Below, piece by piece: positions 25,969-35,202 of a DNA stretch of 64,000 nt (position 1 is the stretch's first letter; every line of letters begins with the position of its first letter). Source of the stretch: Thermoflexus hugenholtzii (GTDB lineage Bacteria; Chloroflexota; Anaerolineae; Thermoflexales; Thermoflexaceae). The stretch is from the NCBI RefSeq assembly GCF_018771565.1, contig NZ_CP076326.1:992001-1056000 (forward strand), written 5' to 3'. The notes under the pieces were generated by a model that saw only the letters and a list, made by a program, of their open reading frames with translations, was not told the origin of the DNA and made no database searches. A program made the translations under genes and the position numbers.

Positions 25969-28900
25969 TCATCCGCCGCGCATAACCAGCGGCAGGAACA
26001 GGCGGAGGCGAACCTGCGTCTGGACCTCCGCGGAGGCGGGTGTGGGGTCCACCGCCCGCGAAACAGCCTCAACCCGGACGCGGATCTCCGGGCTGGTCCA
26101 CCGCTCGACCCGCACGCGCAGCCGGACCGTGGCGTTCTCTCCAACCGGGAGATCCCCGAGGGCACAGGAAGCCTCTACGCAGGAGCCCGAGGAAGGCGTC
26201 GCGTCCAGAACCTGCACGCCATCGGGCAGGGTGAACGTGACCTGCACCCCGGGCGCCAGGGAGGGGCCGGTGTTGGTCAGAGCCAGGGTGTAGGTGACCA
26301 CCTCGCCGACGAAGACGGGGTCCGGCTCCCCGGAGAGGAGGAGCTGCAGATCCGCCTCCCCTCGCACCTCGGTGGAAGCCAGCGCCTCATTGTTCCCACT
26401 GTTCGCATCCGGGGTCCCCGCCCGGACCTCCGCCTGAGCGATCAGCACCATGCCCTCAGGGACCTCTGCCGGCACGGTCCCGGTGACGAGGAGCGTCTGA
26501 ACAGCTTCTGCCGGCATGGTTCCCATAGCACAGATGATTCGGTTCCCGTCCAAACTGCAACCGCTGATCGGGGTGAAACCATCCACCTGCCATGAGATTG
26601 GCAGGGTCAGCGTGAGAACCACCCCCTGCGCGTCGGATGGCCCGGCGTTGGTCAGGGTGAGGGTGTAGGTGAGGAGGGTCCCCGCCACCACGGGATCCGG
26701 CTCATCCCGAAGCGTCAGGCTCAGATCGGCCTGGGTTTGGACGGTGGTGGTTTCGGCGGCGGTGTTGTTGGCCGGGTTGGGATCCGGGGTGGAGGCGGAC
26801 GCCTGGGCGGAGAGGGTCAGGCTCCCTGCCGGGGTGCCGGCGTTGACCCGGGCCTGCAGCAGAAGGGTGGCCGTCCCGCCCGCCGACACGTCCCCCAGGG
26901 CGCAGGTGCTCATCCCGCAGGTTCCCTGGGAGGGGGAGAGGCCCAGGACGGTCAGGCCGCTTGGAAGGGTGAGGGTCACCTGGACCCCGCGCGCATCGGA
27001 TGGCCCGGCGTTGGTCAGGGTCAGGGTGTAGGTGAGGAGGGTCCCCGCCACCACGGGATCCGGCTCGTCCCGAAGCGTCAGGCCCAGATCCGCCTGGGTC
27101 TGCACGGTGGTGAAAGCCGTCGCCGTGTTGTTGACGGTGTTCGGATCGGGAGTGGCGGAGGTGGCCTGGGCGATGGCGGAGAGGGTGGTGCCCGGGAGGA
27201 TGCGGCTGTTGACCCGGGTGGTGACGGTGATGCGGGCGATGTTCCCGGCAGGGAGGGTGCCCAGGGTGCAGGTGGCGTCGGCGCAGGAGCCCTGGGAGGG
27301 GATCCAGGCGATGGGCGTCACGCCATCGGGGAGAGCGAGCTCGACCGCCACCGACTGGGCGTCGGAAGGCCCGGTGTTAGCCAGGGTGAGGGTGTAGGTG
27401 AGCCACGCTCCGGCCAGCACGGGGTCAGGGGCATCGTTCATCGTCAGGGCCAGATCGGCCTGGGTTTGGACGGTGGTGGTTTCGGCGGCGGTGTTGTTGG
27501 CCGGGTTGGGATCCGGGGTGGAGGCGGACGCCTGGGCGGAGAGGGTCAGGCTCCCTGCCGGGGTGCCGGCGTTGACCCGGGCGCGCAACAGAAGGGTGGC
27601 CGTCCCGCCCGCCGGCACGTCCCCCAGGGCGCAGGTGCTCATCCCGCAGGTTCCCTGGGAGGAGGAGAGGCCCAGGACGGTCAGGCCGCTTGGGAGGGTG
27701 AGGGTCACCTGGACCCCGCGCGCGTCGGATGGCCCGGCGTTGGTCAGGGTCAGGGTGTAGGTGAGGAGGGTTCCCGCCACCACGGGATCCGGCTCGTCCC
27801 GAAGCGTCAGGCTCAGATCGGCCTGGGTTTGGACGGCCGTGGAAACCGTCGCCGTGTTGTTGGCGGGATCGTCCGGGGTGTCGGTGCCGACGATCACCTG
27901 GTTCGCCAGGGTTCCCTCAGAGGTGTTGCTGTTCACCCGGACCCGGATATTGACCGTGGCGACGCCGCCCGGGTTCAGGGTCCCCAGGTCGCATGTGAGG
28001 GTGGTGCATGTGCCCTGGGAAGGCGTGGACGCGATCCACGTCATCCCACCAGGCAGCGTATCCGTCACCCGCACGTTCTGAGCCGGGAGCGGACCGCTGT
28101 TCGTGATCCAGATAGTGTAAGTGAGCTCGTTCCCGGCGAGGACCGTGCCGGAGGATGCCTCCTTGCGCACGGTGAGATCGGCGAGCTCCGAATACGAGAG
28201 CACCACCTCTCGCACCTCTGGGGACCACATGGGATTGGTGGTGCTCATCTCCACCCGGTATTGCAAATAGCGAGCGAAGGCCAGCGCAGGAGGAATGTTA
28301 TTCGGGCCTGTCGGGAGGGGATCGGACCAGTCCGACCAGTTTGCGCCGTCCATCGAGGTGCGAACGCGGAAGGCGAGGGTAGTGGTGGATGGCACGGTGG
28401 CATCCCATGCAAGGATGTCCCAGCGGACCTTCTGGCCGGCATCCTGGGGGCACGAAGTGTAGGTCCCGCTCCCCACATACTGGCCCGCGCGCACCCAATC
28501 GATGTCCGTGGGCGTAGAGCCGTAAAAGGAGGGGGTTTGGTGATACAGGAACACCCATGAGGTGACCACTTGGGTGGAGGAGAGGATGGTAGCCTGCAAG
28601 GCCCCATCGATATAATAGCGCGTCACCTCCGGCTCCCACTCAATGCGGAAAACGTGAAATTGCGTCTCATCAGGATCCGGGTCGATGTCCACATCTGCCA
28701 TCGGCCCATCGCCATCCCGGGCCCGCACGATCAGGTTGTTGCTATCGCTGTTGCCCAGGATGAACAGGCGAATGGAGCTAGCAGGAGTGAAGGGGTTATA
28801 GAGCGGACCGATCTCTCGATAGAATCCCAAGTCTACATTCCCCGAGGTGTCAGGGCTCTGCATCAGCCGGGCTCGGGCCTCGAAGAAGCGGGGGAGCTGG

Positions 28901-29292
28901 GTCATCGTGAGGACCGAGCGCAGATACATGCCATCCAGGGAGACCAGGCCGTTGGCCACTGTGATGGCTTGATAGGGGCCTGCCTCCGGGTTGGAGACGC
29001 TGATCACCCAGCGCGCCCCATCGATGGCGGTGCCGTCGAAATCGTCCTCCACACTCGCAGTGAGGTGCAACTCTCCTCCCTCCGCGTTGCCCACGGAGAT
29101 GCCGGTGGAGATGGCGCACACCACGGCGAAATCCGCCACACGGGTGTGGGTGATGACACCGGTCCCCTGCGCCCGGGCGACCGGGACGGGCGTGCCGCTC
29201 AGGATCCCCATCGCGCCGATGAGGAGGGCCAGGAGGATCCCGGCCAGGAGGATGGTCAGGGCGCTCCGGCGAAGCGGTCGCGCTGTTCTCAT
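25969..29292 (-). CDS. Secreted protein with concanavalin-like domain and six DUF11 repeats
   Basis: 1107 residues. A Sec signal peptide (hydrophobic ~11-32, cleavage probably near ARAQ) is followed by a lectin/glucanase-like jelly roll (~70-260) and a linker domain. Six DUF11 beta-sandwich repeats of ~121 residues then start at ADLTVRKEA (~380) and recur with ADLSLTLRDEPDPVVAG or close variants. The C-terminus ends LFLPLVMRGG, a motif shared with other exported proteins here. It is likely a long rod-like cell-surface adhesin or scaffold. Repeats 2 and 4 are nearly identical in DNA while the repeat between them is divergent. It lies 12 nt after the acyltransferase-3 gene. Confidence 0.88.
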   Translation of the reverse strand: MRTARPLRRSALTILLAGILLALLIGAMGILSGTPVPVARAQGTGVITHTRVADFAVVCAISTGISVGNAEGGELHLTASVEDDFDGTAIDGARWVISVSNPEAGPYQAITVANGLVSLDGMYLRSVLTMTQLPRFFEARARLMQSPDTSGNVDLGFYREIGPLYNPFTPASSIRLFILGNSDSNNLIVRARDGDGPMADVDIDPDPDETQFHVFRIEWEPEVTRYYIDGALQATILSSTQVVTSWVFLYHQTPSFYGSTPTDIDWVRAGQYVGSGTYTSCPQDAGQKVRWDILAWDATVPSTTTLAFRVRTSMDGANWSDWSDPLPTGPNNIPPALAFARYLQYRVEMSTTNPMWSPEVREVVLSYSELADLTVRKEASSGTVLAGNELTYTIWITNSGPLPAQNVRVTDTLPGGMTWIASTPSQGTCTTLTCDLGTLNPGGVATVNIRVRVNSNTSEGTLANQVIVGTDTPDDPANNTATVSTAVQTQADLSLTLRDEPDPVVAGTLLTYTLTLTNAGPSDARGVQVTLTLPSGLTVLGLSSSQGTCGMSTCALGDVPAGGTATLLLRARVNAGTPAGSLTLSAQASASTPDPNPANNTAAETTTVQTQADLALTMNDAPDPVLAGAWLTYTLTLANTGPSDAQSVAVELALPDGVTPIAWIPSQGSCADATCTLGTLPAGNIARITVTTRVNSRILPGTTLSAIAQATSATPDPNTVNNTATAFTTVQTQADLGLTLRDEPDPVVAGTLLTYTLTLTNAGPSDARGVQVTLTLPSGLTVLGLSPSQGTCGMSTCALGDVSAGGTATLLLQARVNAGTPAGSLTLSAQASASTPDPNPANNTAAETTTVQTQADLSLTLRDEPDPVVAGTLLTYTLTLTNAGPSDAQGVVLTLTLPISWQVDGFTPISGCSLDGNRIICAMGTMPAEAVQTLLVTGTVPAEVPEGMVLIAQAEVRAGTPDANSGNNEALASTEVRGEADLQLLLSGEPDPVFVGEVVTYTLALTNTGPSLAPGVQVTFTLPDGVQVLDATPSSGSCVEASCALGDLPVGENATVRLRVRVERWTSPEIRVRVEAVSRAVDPTPASAEVQTQVRLRLFLPLVMRGG
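26669..27760 (-). repeat. Tandem ~363-bp DUF11 coding repeats in an A-B-A' pattern
   Basis: Three consecutive units of 363, 366 and 363 bp. The first and third match almost base for base with a 729-bp offset (26722-27081 against 27451-27810, only a few mismatches by eye), while the middle unit is clearly diverged. This suggests recent duplication or gene conversion within the gene. Confidence 0.8.
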
Positions 29293-29304
29293 GGTTTCCT
29301 CCCT

Positions 29305-30594
29305 TCAGGGATGTGAAGCGGAAAGCGGGGTGCTCTGAGCCGGCATCCGGGCGTAAGGGCCGAGGGGCGGGAAGATGCGGTTGAAGGGCCAGCGCCCCAG
29401 CAGGCGGTTCACCCCGGTCTCCATGACCGCTGAAAAGATCACGATGAACACGGTGGCCGCCCCGATGAGGCTCATGCGGATCGACAGCGGCATCTGGAAC
29501 GGCCACAGCCAGACGATCAACGCCCAGAGGAGGGGCTGGTGGAAGACCATCACCCCATACGAGAAGGTGCCGACCCGCGAGAGCACCCAGGCCGCGGGCG
29601 GCCAGCGGGGCAGGAGGTCCCGGGCGAACACAACCAGGAAGCCGCTGGCCGCCGGGGTGATCAGCAGCGGCGCGATCACAGCTCCCGGCCGCGTGAAAGA
29701 GAGCCCCAGCCCGCACCCGTATAGGAACAGGAGGGCCAACCCGGAGCGCGGCGAGCGCAGCCAGCCATGGACCCGCGCTGGATCCCCTGCCGCCCACCAG
29801 GCCAGGATCATTCCCAGGGCGAACTCCCCCAGGCGGGAGGTGAAAAGCAGACCCCGGGACCACATCTCAGGGTCTACCGGCAGAAGGAAGAAGCCGATGG
29901 CCCGGCTGAGCAGGGTAAGAGCCAGCGCGCCCAACCCGAAGCGGACGGCTCCCCATCGCTTCAGGGCCTCCCAGAGGAAGGGGAAGACCGCGTAGAGCTG
30001 CATGATCAGGACGATGAACCACCAGGCGGGTGAGATGAAATGGAAGACCCCGGGCAGGAACCGGAGCCCGAGCAGACTGAGGGCGAAGCGGGGATCCAGC
30101 GGAGAGAACGGCCGCCAGCCCGCCAGGTTGTTGAAGACCAGGAAGAACAGATGTCCGGCCCAGTAAAGGGGGAACAGGCGCAGGAAGCGCCGCAGATAGA
30201 AAGCCCGACGGTCCAGGAGGGCAGCCGAGGAGCGGCTGACCAGCGCCCAGGTGAGGCCGAACCCGCTGATCATGAGGAACACGCCGGTGCCCTGATACCC
30301 CAGCCAGCCCGCATAGCGGAACAGGTTGGCCAGCAGGAAAGCCGCCGTGTTTTCCTGGGGGATCGGCCGGAGCTGAGCGATCCGGGCCATTCGCTCCGGC
30401 CAGTCGCTCCGGGGATGGGCGAACCAGGGCGTCCCGTAGATGGCGACGGTGATGTGATAGAACACGATCATCAGGATGGCCAGACCCCGCATCGCGGGAA
30501 GCCAGGCCAGCCGAGGCGCCCCGGACGCGGAAGGGAGCTCCATCGTGGAAGCGGCCTGCTGCGATCTATTCCATCCCCAGGAGCCATCGCGCAT
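29305..30594 (-). CDS. Acyltransferase 3 (OafA/YrhL-type) membrane protein
   Basis: 429 residues, ten or eleven membrane helices. The N-terminal helix holds the family motif LPAMRGLAILMIVFYH, with the conserved R and H of acyltransferase-3 proteins. These enzymes move acyl (often acetyl) groups across the membrane onto surface sugars or lipids. The ATG at 30594 lies inside the end of the radical SAM gene with GGAGGTGG upstream; an internal ATG at 30543 would remove the overlap. It lies mid-way in the reverse array, which fits a glycan-decorating role. Confidence 0.9.
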   Translation of the reverse strand: MRDGSWGWNRSQQAASTMELPSASGAPRLAWLPAMRGLAILMIVFYHITVAIYGTPWFAHPRSDWPERMARIAQLRPIPQENTAAFLLANLFRYAGWLGYQGTGVFLMISGFGLTWALVSRSSAALLDRRAFYLRRFLRLFPLYWAGHLFFLVFNNLAGWRPFSPLDPRFALSLLGLRFLPGVFHFISPAWWFIVLIMQLYAVFPFLWEALKRWGAVRFGLGALALTLLSRAIGFFLLPVDPEMWSRGLLFTSRLGEFALGMILAWWAAGDPARVHGWLRSPRSGLALLFLYGCGLGLSFTRPGAVIAPLLITPAASGFLVVFARDLLPRWPPAAWVLSRVGTFSYGVMVFHQPLLWALIVWLWPFQMPLSIRMSLIGAATVFIVIFSAVMETGVNRLLGRWPFNRIFPPLGPYARMPAQSTPLSASHP

Positions 30595-32230
30595 GGCGAA
30601 CGGCCACCTCCAGGGCGGACCCCAGGACCGCGGGATCCATCGCGCCCTTCAGGAAGGTGAGGATCGGGCCGGGGCGCAGGGCCCACTCGCGGAAGGCCCG
30701 CTTCTGCCAGTATTCCAGCCGTTCCGCCGGCAGCCCGGGGTAATCCAGAACCGTCGAGCGGTCCATATCCACCTCCTCCCAGGCCGTGCCGGGGCGGAAC
30801 CAGTTGTTCTCCACCACCTGGAAGAAGAACGGGGTCCCGGGATAGGGCGCGGCGATGTGGAAGAGGGCGAGGTCCAGCGGCAGCGACTTGGCGAACTCGA
30901 TGGTCTGCCGGATGGTCTCCTCGGTCTCCCCGGGCAGGCCGATGATGAAGTAACCCCAATTCTTGATGCCCGCTTCCTTCGCCCAGCGGAGAGCCTGCGG
31001 GGCCTGCTCCAGCCGATACCCCTTGCGCACGCCCTTCAGGATCTGTTCGTTGGCCGATTCGATCCCCCAGGAGATCAGCCAGCAACCAGCCCGGGCCATC
31101 TTGTGCAGCATCTCCCGATCCACATAGTCCACCCGGCTGTTGCAGGTCCACCGGATTCGGATCCCTTCCTGGATCAGGAGGTCGCACAGCCCGACCACCT
31201 GCTCCCGGCTGATGGTGAAAAGATCCGCATACATATGGATGTTGCGGATCCCCAGATCCACCAGCTGGCGGATCTCCTCCACGATGTTCTCCGGGGAGCG
31301 GAGGCGGATGGAGTATTGATAGCTCACGTGCTTGATGCAGTAGGTGCATCCCGCCGTGCAGCCGCGGCTGGTGACGATGAAGGTGTAAGGCCCACGGATC
31401 AGCGGGGCCCGGTAGTGATAAAGCGGCAGCAGATGGTGCAGGGGCAGTGGCATATCATCCAGGTTGCGGATGAAAGGACGATCGGCGTTCACGCGGATCT
31501 CTCCGTTGTGCCGCCAGACCAGCCCCTTGATGCGCGCCAGCTTCTCCTCCAGAGGCCACGCTCGGGCCTCCCCCTCGTTCAGAGGGAACCACTCCGGGTC
31601 GCTGTCCTCGAAGAGCCGCCGCATCCGGCCCTCGGGAACCCGGCCTTCGAGGGTGTCGATGAGCTCCCGCAGGGTGAGCTCCGGCTCCCCGCGCAGCACG
31701 AAATCGAGGGCCGGATAGGCCTCCATGGTGGGGATGGGCATGGGGGTCACATGGGTGCCGAAGGCGATGGTCCTGGCCCCCAGGCTGCGGGCCAGGAAGG
31801 CGCCATACATATCGTTGGTGAGGGTCGGAGCGGTGACCTGGGTGATGTAATACTTCGGCTGCTTACGACGTAGCAGATCCTCGAACTCCTTCCAGTCCAT
31901 CCGCAGCGCGATGGCGTCCACGATCTCCACGCTGTAATCCGGGTGGAGCATCGCGGCCATCTGGGCCAGGCTCACCTGCGGCCAGATCATGTTCTCCCGG
32001 GAGCGACGGCCGACCCGATGCTGGCTGCGGATCCAGACCGCTCCGTCCGGGGAGGGAGGGTTCACCAGCAGCACATCCACCGCCTCCGGCGATCGCGGCC
32101 GGCGCAGCCGCTGGATCACCGGGCTCGCGTCCGGGAAGCGCGGCGCCGGCAACGGGGGGATCCGCCGCGTCCCCAGGTTGCGCCGCAGCTCCTCCTCGCC
32201 GACGACCGGAACCTGCGTTCGTGTCGCCAC
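30566..32230 (-). CDS. B12-binding-domain radical SAM protein
   Basis: 554 residues. The N-terminal half (about 45-190) looks like a cobalamin-binding Rossmann domain (VDVLLVNPPSPDG, then MLHPDYSVEIVDA). The radical SAM motif is CTAGCTYC (C-x3-C-x2-C) near residue 272, followed by the GIESANE and GLPGETEE blocks seen in the BchE/methyltransferase-type class. Substrates of this class include lipids, sugars and pigments, and none can be fixed here. The start is GTG 32230, set by a strong ribosome site; an upstream in-frame ATG at 32314 lacks one. Context suggests modification (e.g. methylation) of a glycan or its lipid carrier. Confidence 0.88.
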   Translation of the reverse strand: MATRTQVPVVGEEELRRNLGTRRIPPLPAPRFPDASPVIQRLRRPRSPEAVDVLLVNPPSPDGAVWIRSQHRVGRRSRENMIWPQVSLAQMAAMLHPDYSVEIVDAIALRMDWKEFEDLLRRKQPKYYITQVTAPTLTNDMYGAFLARSLGARTIAFGTHVTPMPIPTMEAYPALDFVLRGEPELTLRELIDTLEGRVPEGRMRRLFEDSDPEWFPLNEGEARAWPLEEKLARIKGLVWRHNGEIRVNADRPFIRNLDDMPLPLHHLLPLYHYRAPLIRGPYTFIVTSRGCTAGCTYCIKHVSYQYSIRLRSPENIVEEIRQLVDLGIRNIHMYADLFTISREQVVGLCDLLIQEGIRIRWTCNSRVDYVDREMLHKMARAGCWLISWGIESANEQILKGVRKGYRLEQAPQALRWAKEAGIKNWGYFIIGLPGETEETIRQTIEFAKSLPLDLALFHIAAPYPGTPFFFQVVENNWFRPGTAWEEVDMDRSTVLDYPGLPAERLEYWQKRAFREWALRPGPILTFLKGAMDPAVLGSALEVAVRHARWLLGME

Positions 32231-32236
32231 CTCGAT

Positions 32237-32243
32237 CTCCTTT
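32237..32243 (-). promoter_or_regulatory. Ribosome binding site deciding the radical SAM start
   Basis: AAAGGAG on the reverse strand, 6 nt before GTG 32230. The in-frame ATG at 32314 has no comparable site. Confidence 0.75.
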
Positions 32244-32316
32244 CCCTTAGAGGGAATTCGCCATGCTCCTCCCCCGCCATCCAGGGGCTGGCTTGCCACA
32301 GATCGTCCCTTCACCC

Positions 32317-35202
32317 TTAGGGAGGTCCGGTATGCAGGATCACCGGCATGAACACACGGTAACGGAACCGGGTTAGGACCTGGAGGTCAAATTGTTGGGA
32401 ATTCGTATGGGGATCGCTCTCAGCTACAACCGAGCGGGCCTGGGCGCTGAGGCGGACGATCCCGGTGAAGTCTGGGTCCACGCGGAGCCTGATCCAGAAC
32501 GTGGCCTGCCGATTGGGGGGGAGGGCTTCCAGATCCCAGCGTGCATCTAATCCGTTCATGCACGGAGGATCACATGCCTCCAGGGTGAGACTCAGCGGCC
32601 ATGAGGCTTCCAGCTGCACAGCCCGCGCGGTGCTGGGCCCTGCGTTTTCCAGGGCTATCGTGAAGGTGACCGGCTGGCCGGCGATCACCGGGTTCGGCTC
32701 TACCTGGCCGGACAGGATCAGGTCGACGAGTGCAGCGATCGAGGCGGTTGGGGTGAAGCGGGTCTCTCCTTGCAGCACGGTTTCGGTTGAAGAAACCTCT
32801 GTGGGGACGGCGAGCTCCCCCAGCGCCTCCGGCTGCAGATCCAGAACGCTGATCAGGATCTGGGCCTGACCGGGAGACAGCCGGTCTATCCGCCAGCTCA
32901 GCGCGGTTGCCTCAATCTGACATGGAGAGGGGCCACATGTGCGGGCCGTGGCGAAGAGCGGAAACGTGGAGCGCACATTTAACCCCCGCGCCTCTGCCGG
33001 CCCGGTGTTCGTCAGGATGAGGGTCAGCGTCACCGGCTCGCCGGCCACAGGGGACACCGGGCTCCACTCCCCGCTCCCCTGAATCCAGGCCACCGGCGGG
33101 AGCGTCGGCGTGGGGCTGGGTGTCGGACTTGGCGTCACCGTTGGAGTCGGGCTGGGTATGCGGGTGGGCGTAGGTGTAGGACTGGGAGTCGCCCTCGGGG
33201 TCGGGCTCGGCTGGGGCGTGAACGTTGGCGTGGGGCTTGGAACCACAGTGGGCGTCGGGCTGGAAGTGGGTGTGGACGTCAGGGTAGCGCTTGGGCTGGG
33301 AGTGGGTGTGGGCGTTTGCTCCCCGAAAGAAACCTCCAGCCCATGAGAGCCAGGGCTTAGAAGGAGGAAGATCCCCGGGATCCCCCGGAGCGTTTGAGGC
33401 ATGAGCGGGACGAGCTGGCCATCCACACGGGCTTCGCGGATCTCCCATGTCCCAAAGCGCTGCGGAAGCCAGAGCGTATGAGAAAAGGAGAGCGTGGGCG
33501 TGCTGACAAAGGTGAACGAGAGGCGTCCTGAGGTCCCATCCCACTGCACATCCTGAATTCGCGCGGCATCCCGGTTGAGCACATAATCCAGCCACTGATC
33601 CGCGGTCCAAATCGGCATCCCCCGGGATCGTGCGGCCGCCATGATCGATTCCGCCCACGGCCGGATCTCCCCCCAGTTGTAATAATCCACATGGAAGTTA
33701 GCCACGAAGGCGGAGTGGTAGGCGCGAAGCCCGTCGTCCATCATGGCGATGACCTGAGCTGCATCCCGATTCCAGTCCGGATAGAAAGGCTGGGCCATGT
33801 ATTGCTCGTCCACGATGTTGGTAAGCTGCTGGTAGACCGGCAGGATCTCCCCGTTGAGATCCACGAAGCGCATCGGAAGCCCGCTCCCGGTCAGATACCC
33901 ATGGGCCTGAGTTCCGTCCGGGCGTGCGGTCACCTGGCCGCGCATGTAGTAGTCTAAGTTCAAGAGGAAACCGAACTCCGCATGAACGCGCGCGTTTCCT
34001 ACCCAGCCGGACCCCATACGGATCTGATGGGTGCGGATGGAGGGGGAAAGCGGAGGACCATAACAACGCATGAAGCGCTCGCGGGTGCGCATCGTGCTGG
34101 TTCGGAAATCTCCGAAGTCGTTTCCCCATTCATCCGTGCCGACATAAGGATGAATCCCGACGGTGTGTCCGGCTGCCCGCCATGCGTTCACCGAACTCGG
34201 TGTGGGCGCGCTCGGACATGAATCGAAGTTTAAAGTGAGGAAAAACGTCGCACGGGCATTGAAGGACTCAATGCTGGCCAGCTCCCCTTCGTAATAGCTC
34301 TGAGGGTTCCCGTGGGCATCCGCGGTGAGGATCAGGAGGCTGAGGGCACCGTTCGGGAAATACCAAAGCTGAGGCATGGGAGCGGCTGTGGCCAGGCCCT
34401 CCCGGATCAGCCGCGAGAGCAGCCGCATCTGTTCATCGGCCTGAGGGATAGCGATACGCTCCAGATCGATCCATCCGCTGAACACATCGGTGGTGCGAAG
34501 GATCCCATCCGGCTCCCGATCCTGCCCCACCCAGTCCGGATTCCCCTGGCGGGTCAGCGCGACGCTGCGGGCCAGATCGTAGCCCCAGAACACCGCCCAT
34601 CCGTTCCCCCGCGTCACGCGCCCGATGGCCGCGAACCCGCTGTTTGTATCTCGATCCCGATAAAACCAGGCGATCACTTCCACCCCATCCGCGACATAAA
34701 GATCTCCCACCCCATGAAACTGAAGGCTCTCCGTGACCAGCCCCTGAACAAGCGGATGCCCTGGCTCAAATCGGATGTAAGCCTCCGAGATGGCCCCACC
34801 GGTGTTCCAGCCCATGGCGGCTCGTAACTCCGGCGAGGGGCGCATAGCGATGAGATGGCCTCCGTTCCGCACGTAATCCCGTAAGATCCCGGCCTGCGTC
34901 GTGTTGAGAGGGATCTCAGCCACCAGAAGGACCGGATACATTTGCAGAAGGGTAGGGGAGAGGGAGGAAGGAGAGATCACATCATAAGCGGCCCAGCCCT
35001 CCGCCCGAAGGATCTCAGCCAGATAGGGCCCGAAGGGGTTCGGAGCCACCGGATCCGTTAGGAGCGCCAGCCGGATACCGCCCCCGCTTTGCGCTCGCGT
35101 TCTGAAGGAGGGAGGCAGGAACAATAAAATCCCCAGCATCAGAGCGCATCCCAGCCATCCGATCCCGATCCAGCGAGATCTGCGAAGACGAATGGGGCTC
35201 AT
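32317..35202 (-). CDS. Exported NodB-like protein with Thr-Pro linker and two DUF11-like domains
   Basis: 961 residues. N-terminal signal or anchor helix (about 13-35), a GATase/DUF4350-like domain (~45-230), then a divergent NodB-type barrel (~300-560) with LTADAHG, GIHPYV, RTHQIRMGSG and GSGLPMRF, matching the paralogue at 23917-25905. A ~70-residue linker made almost only of Thr, Pro and Ser follows, then two DUF11-like beta domains and a C-terminus RVFMPVILH, related to the LPLV motif of its neighbours. The start is ATG 35202, overlapping the esterase stop by 4 nt. Probably a surface enzyme held off the cell by the linker. Confidence 0.75.
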   Translation of the reverse strand: MSPIRLRRSRWIGIGWLGCALMLGILLFLPPSFRTRAQSGGGIRLALLTDPVAPNPFGPYLAEILRAEGWAAYDVISPSSLSPTLLQMYPVLLVAEIPLNTTQAGILRDYVRNGGHLIAMRPSPELRAAMGWNTGGAISEAYIRFEPGHPLVQGLVTESLQFHGVGDLYVADGVEVIAWFYRDRDTNSGFAAIGRVTRGNGWAVFWGYDLARSVALTRQGNPDWVGQDREPDGILRTTDVFSGWIDLERIAIPQADEQMRLLSRLIREGLATAAPMPQLWYFPNGALSLLILTADAHGNPQSYYEGELASIESFNARATFFLTLNFDSCPSAPTPSSVNAWRAAGHTVGIHPYVGTDEWGNDFGDFRTSTMRTRERFMRCYGPPLSPSIRTHQIRMGSGWVGNARVHAEFGFLLNLDYYMRGQVTARPDGTQAHGYLTGSGLPMRFVDLNGEILPVYQQLTNIVDEQYMAQPFYPDWNRDAAQVIAMMDDGLRAYHSAFVANFHVDYYNWGEIRPWAESIMAAARSRGMPIWTADQWLDYVLNRDAARIQDVQWDGTSGRLSFTFVSTPTLSFSHTLWLPQRFGTWEIREARVDGQLVPLMPQTLRGIPGIFLLLSPGSHGLEVSFGEQTPTPTPSPSATLTSTPTSSPTPTVVPSPTPTFTPQPSPTPRATPSPTPTPTRIPSPTPTVTPSPTPSPTPTLPPVAWIQGSGEWSPVSPVAGEPVTLTLILTNTGPAEARGLNVRSTFPLFATARTCGPSPCQIEATALSWRIDRLSPGQAQILISVLDLQPEALGELAVPTEVSSTETVLQGETRFTPTASIAALVDLILSGQVEPNPVIAGQPVTFTIALENAGPSTARAVQLEASWPLSLTLEACDPPCMNGLDARWDLEALPPNRQATFWIRLRVDPDFTGIVRLSAQARSVVAESDPHTNSQQFDLQVLTRFRYRVFMPVILHTGPP

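Noticed and set aside
33098-33322. Low-complexity DNA at the Thr-Pro linker considered as a CRISPR or satellite repeat
   Set aside because: The short irregular repeats encode a Thr/Pro/Ser linker in frame; there are no spacers or fixed-length repeats.
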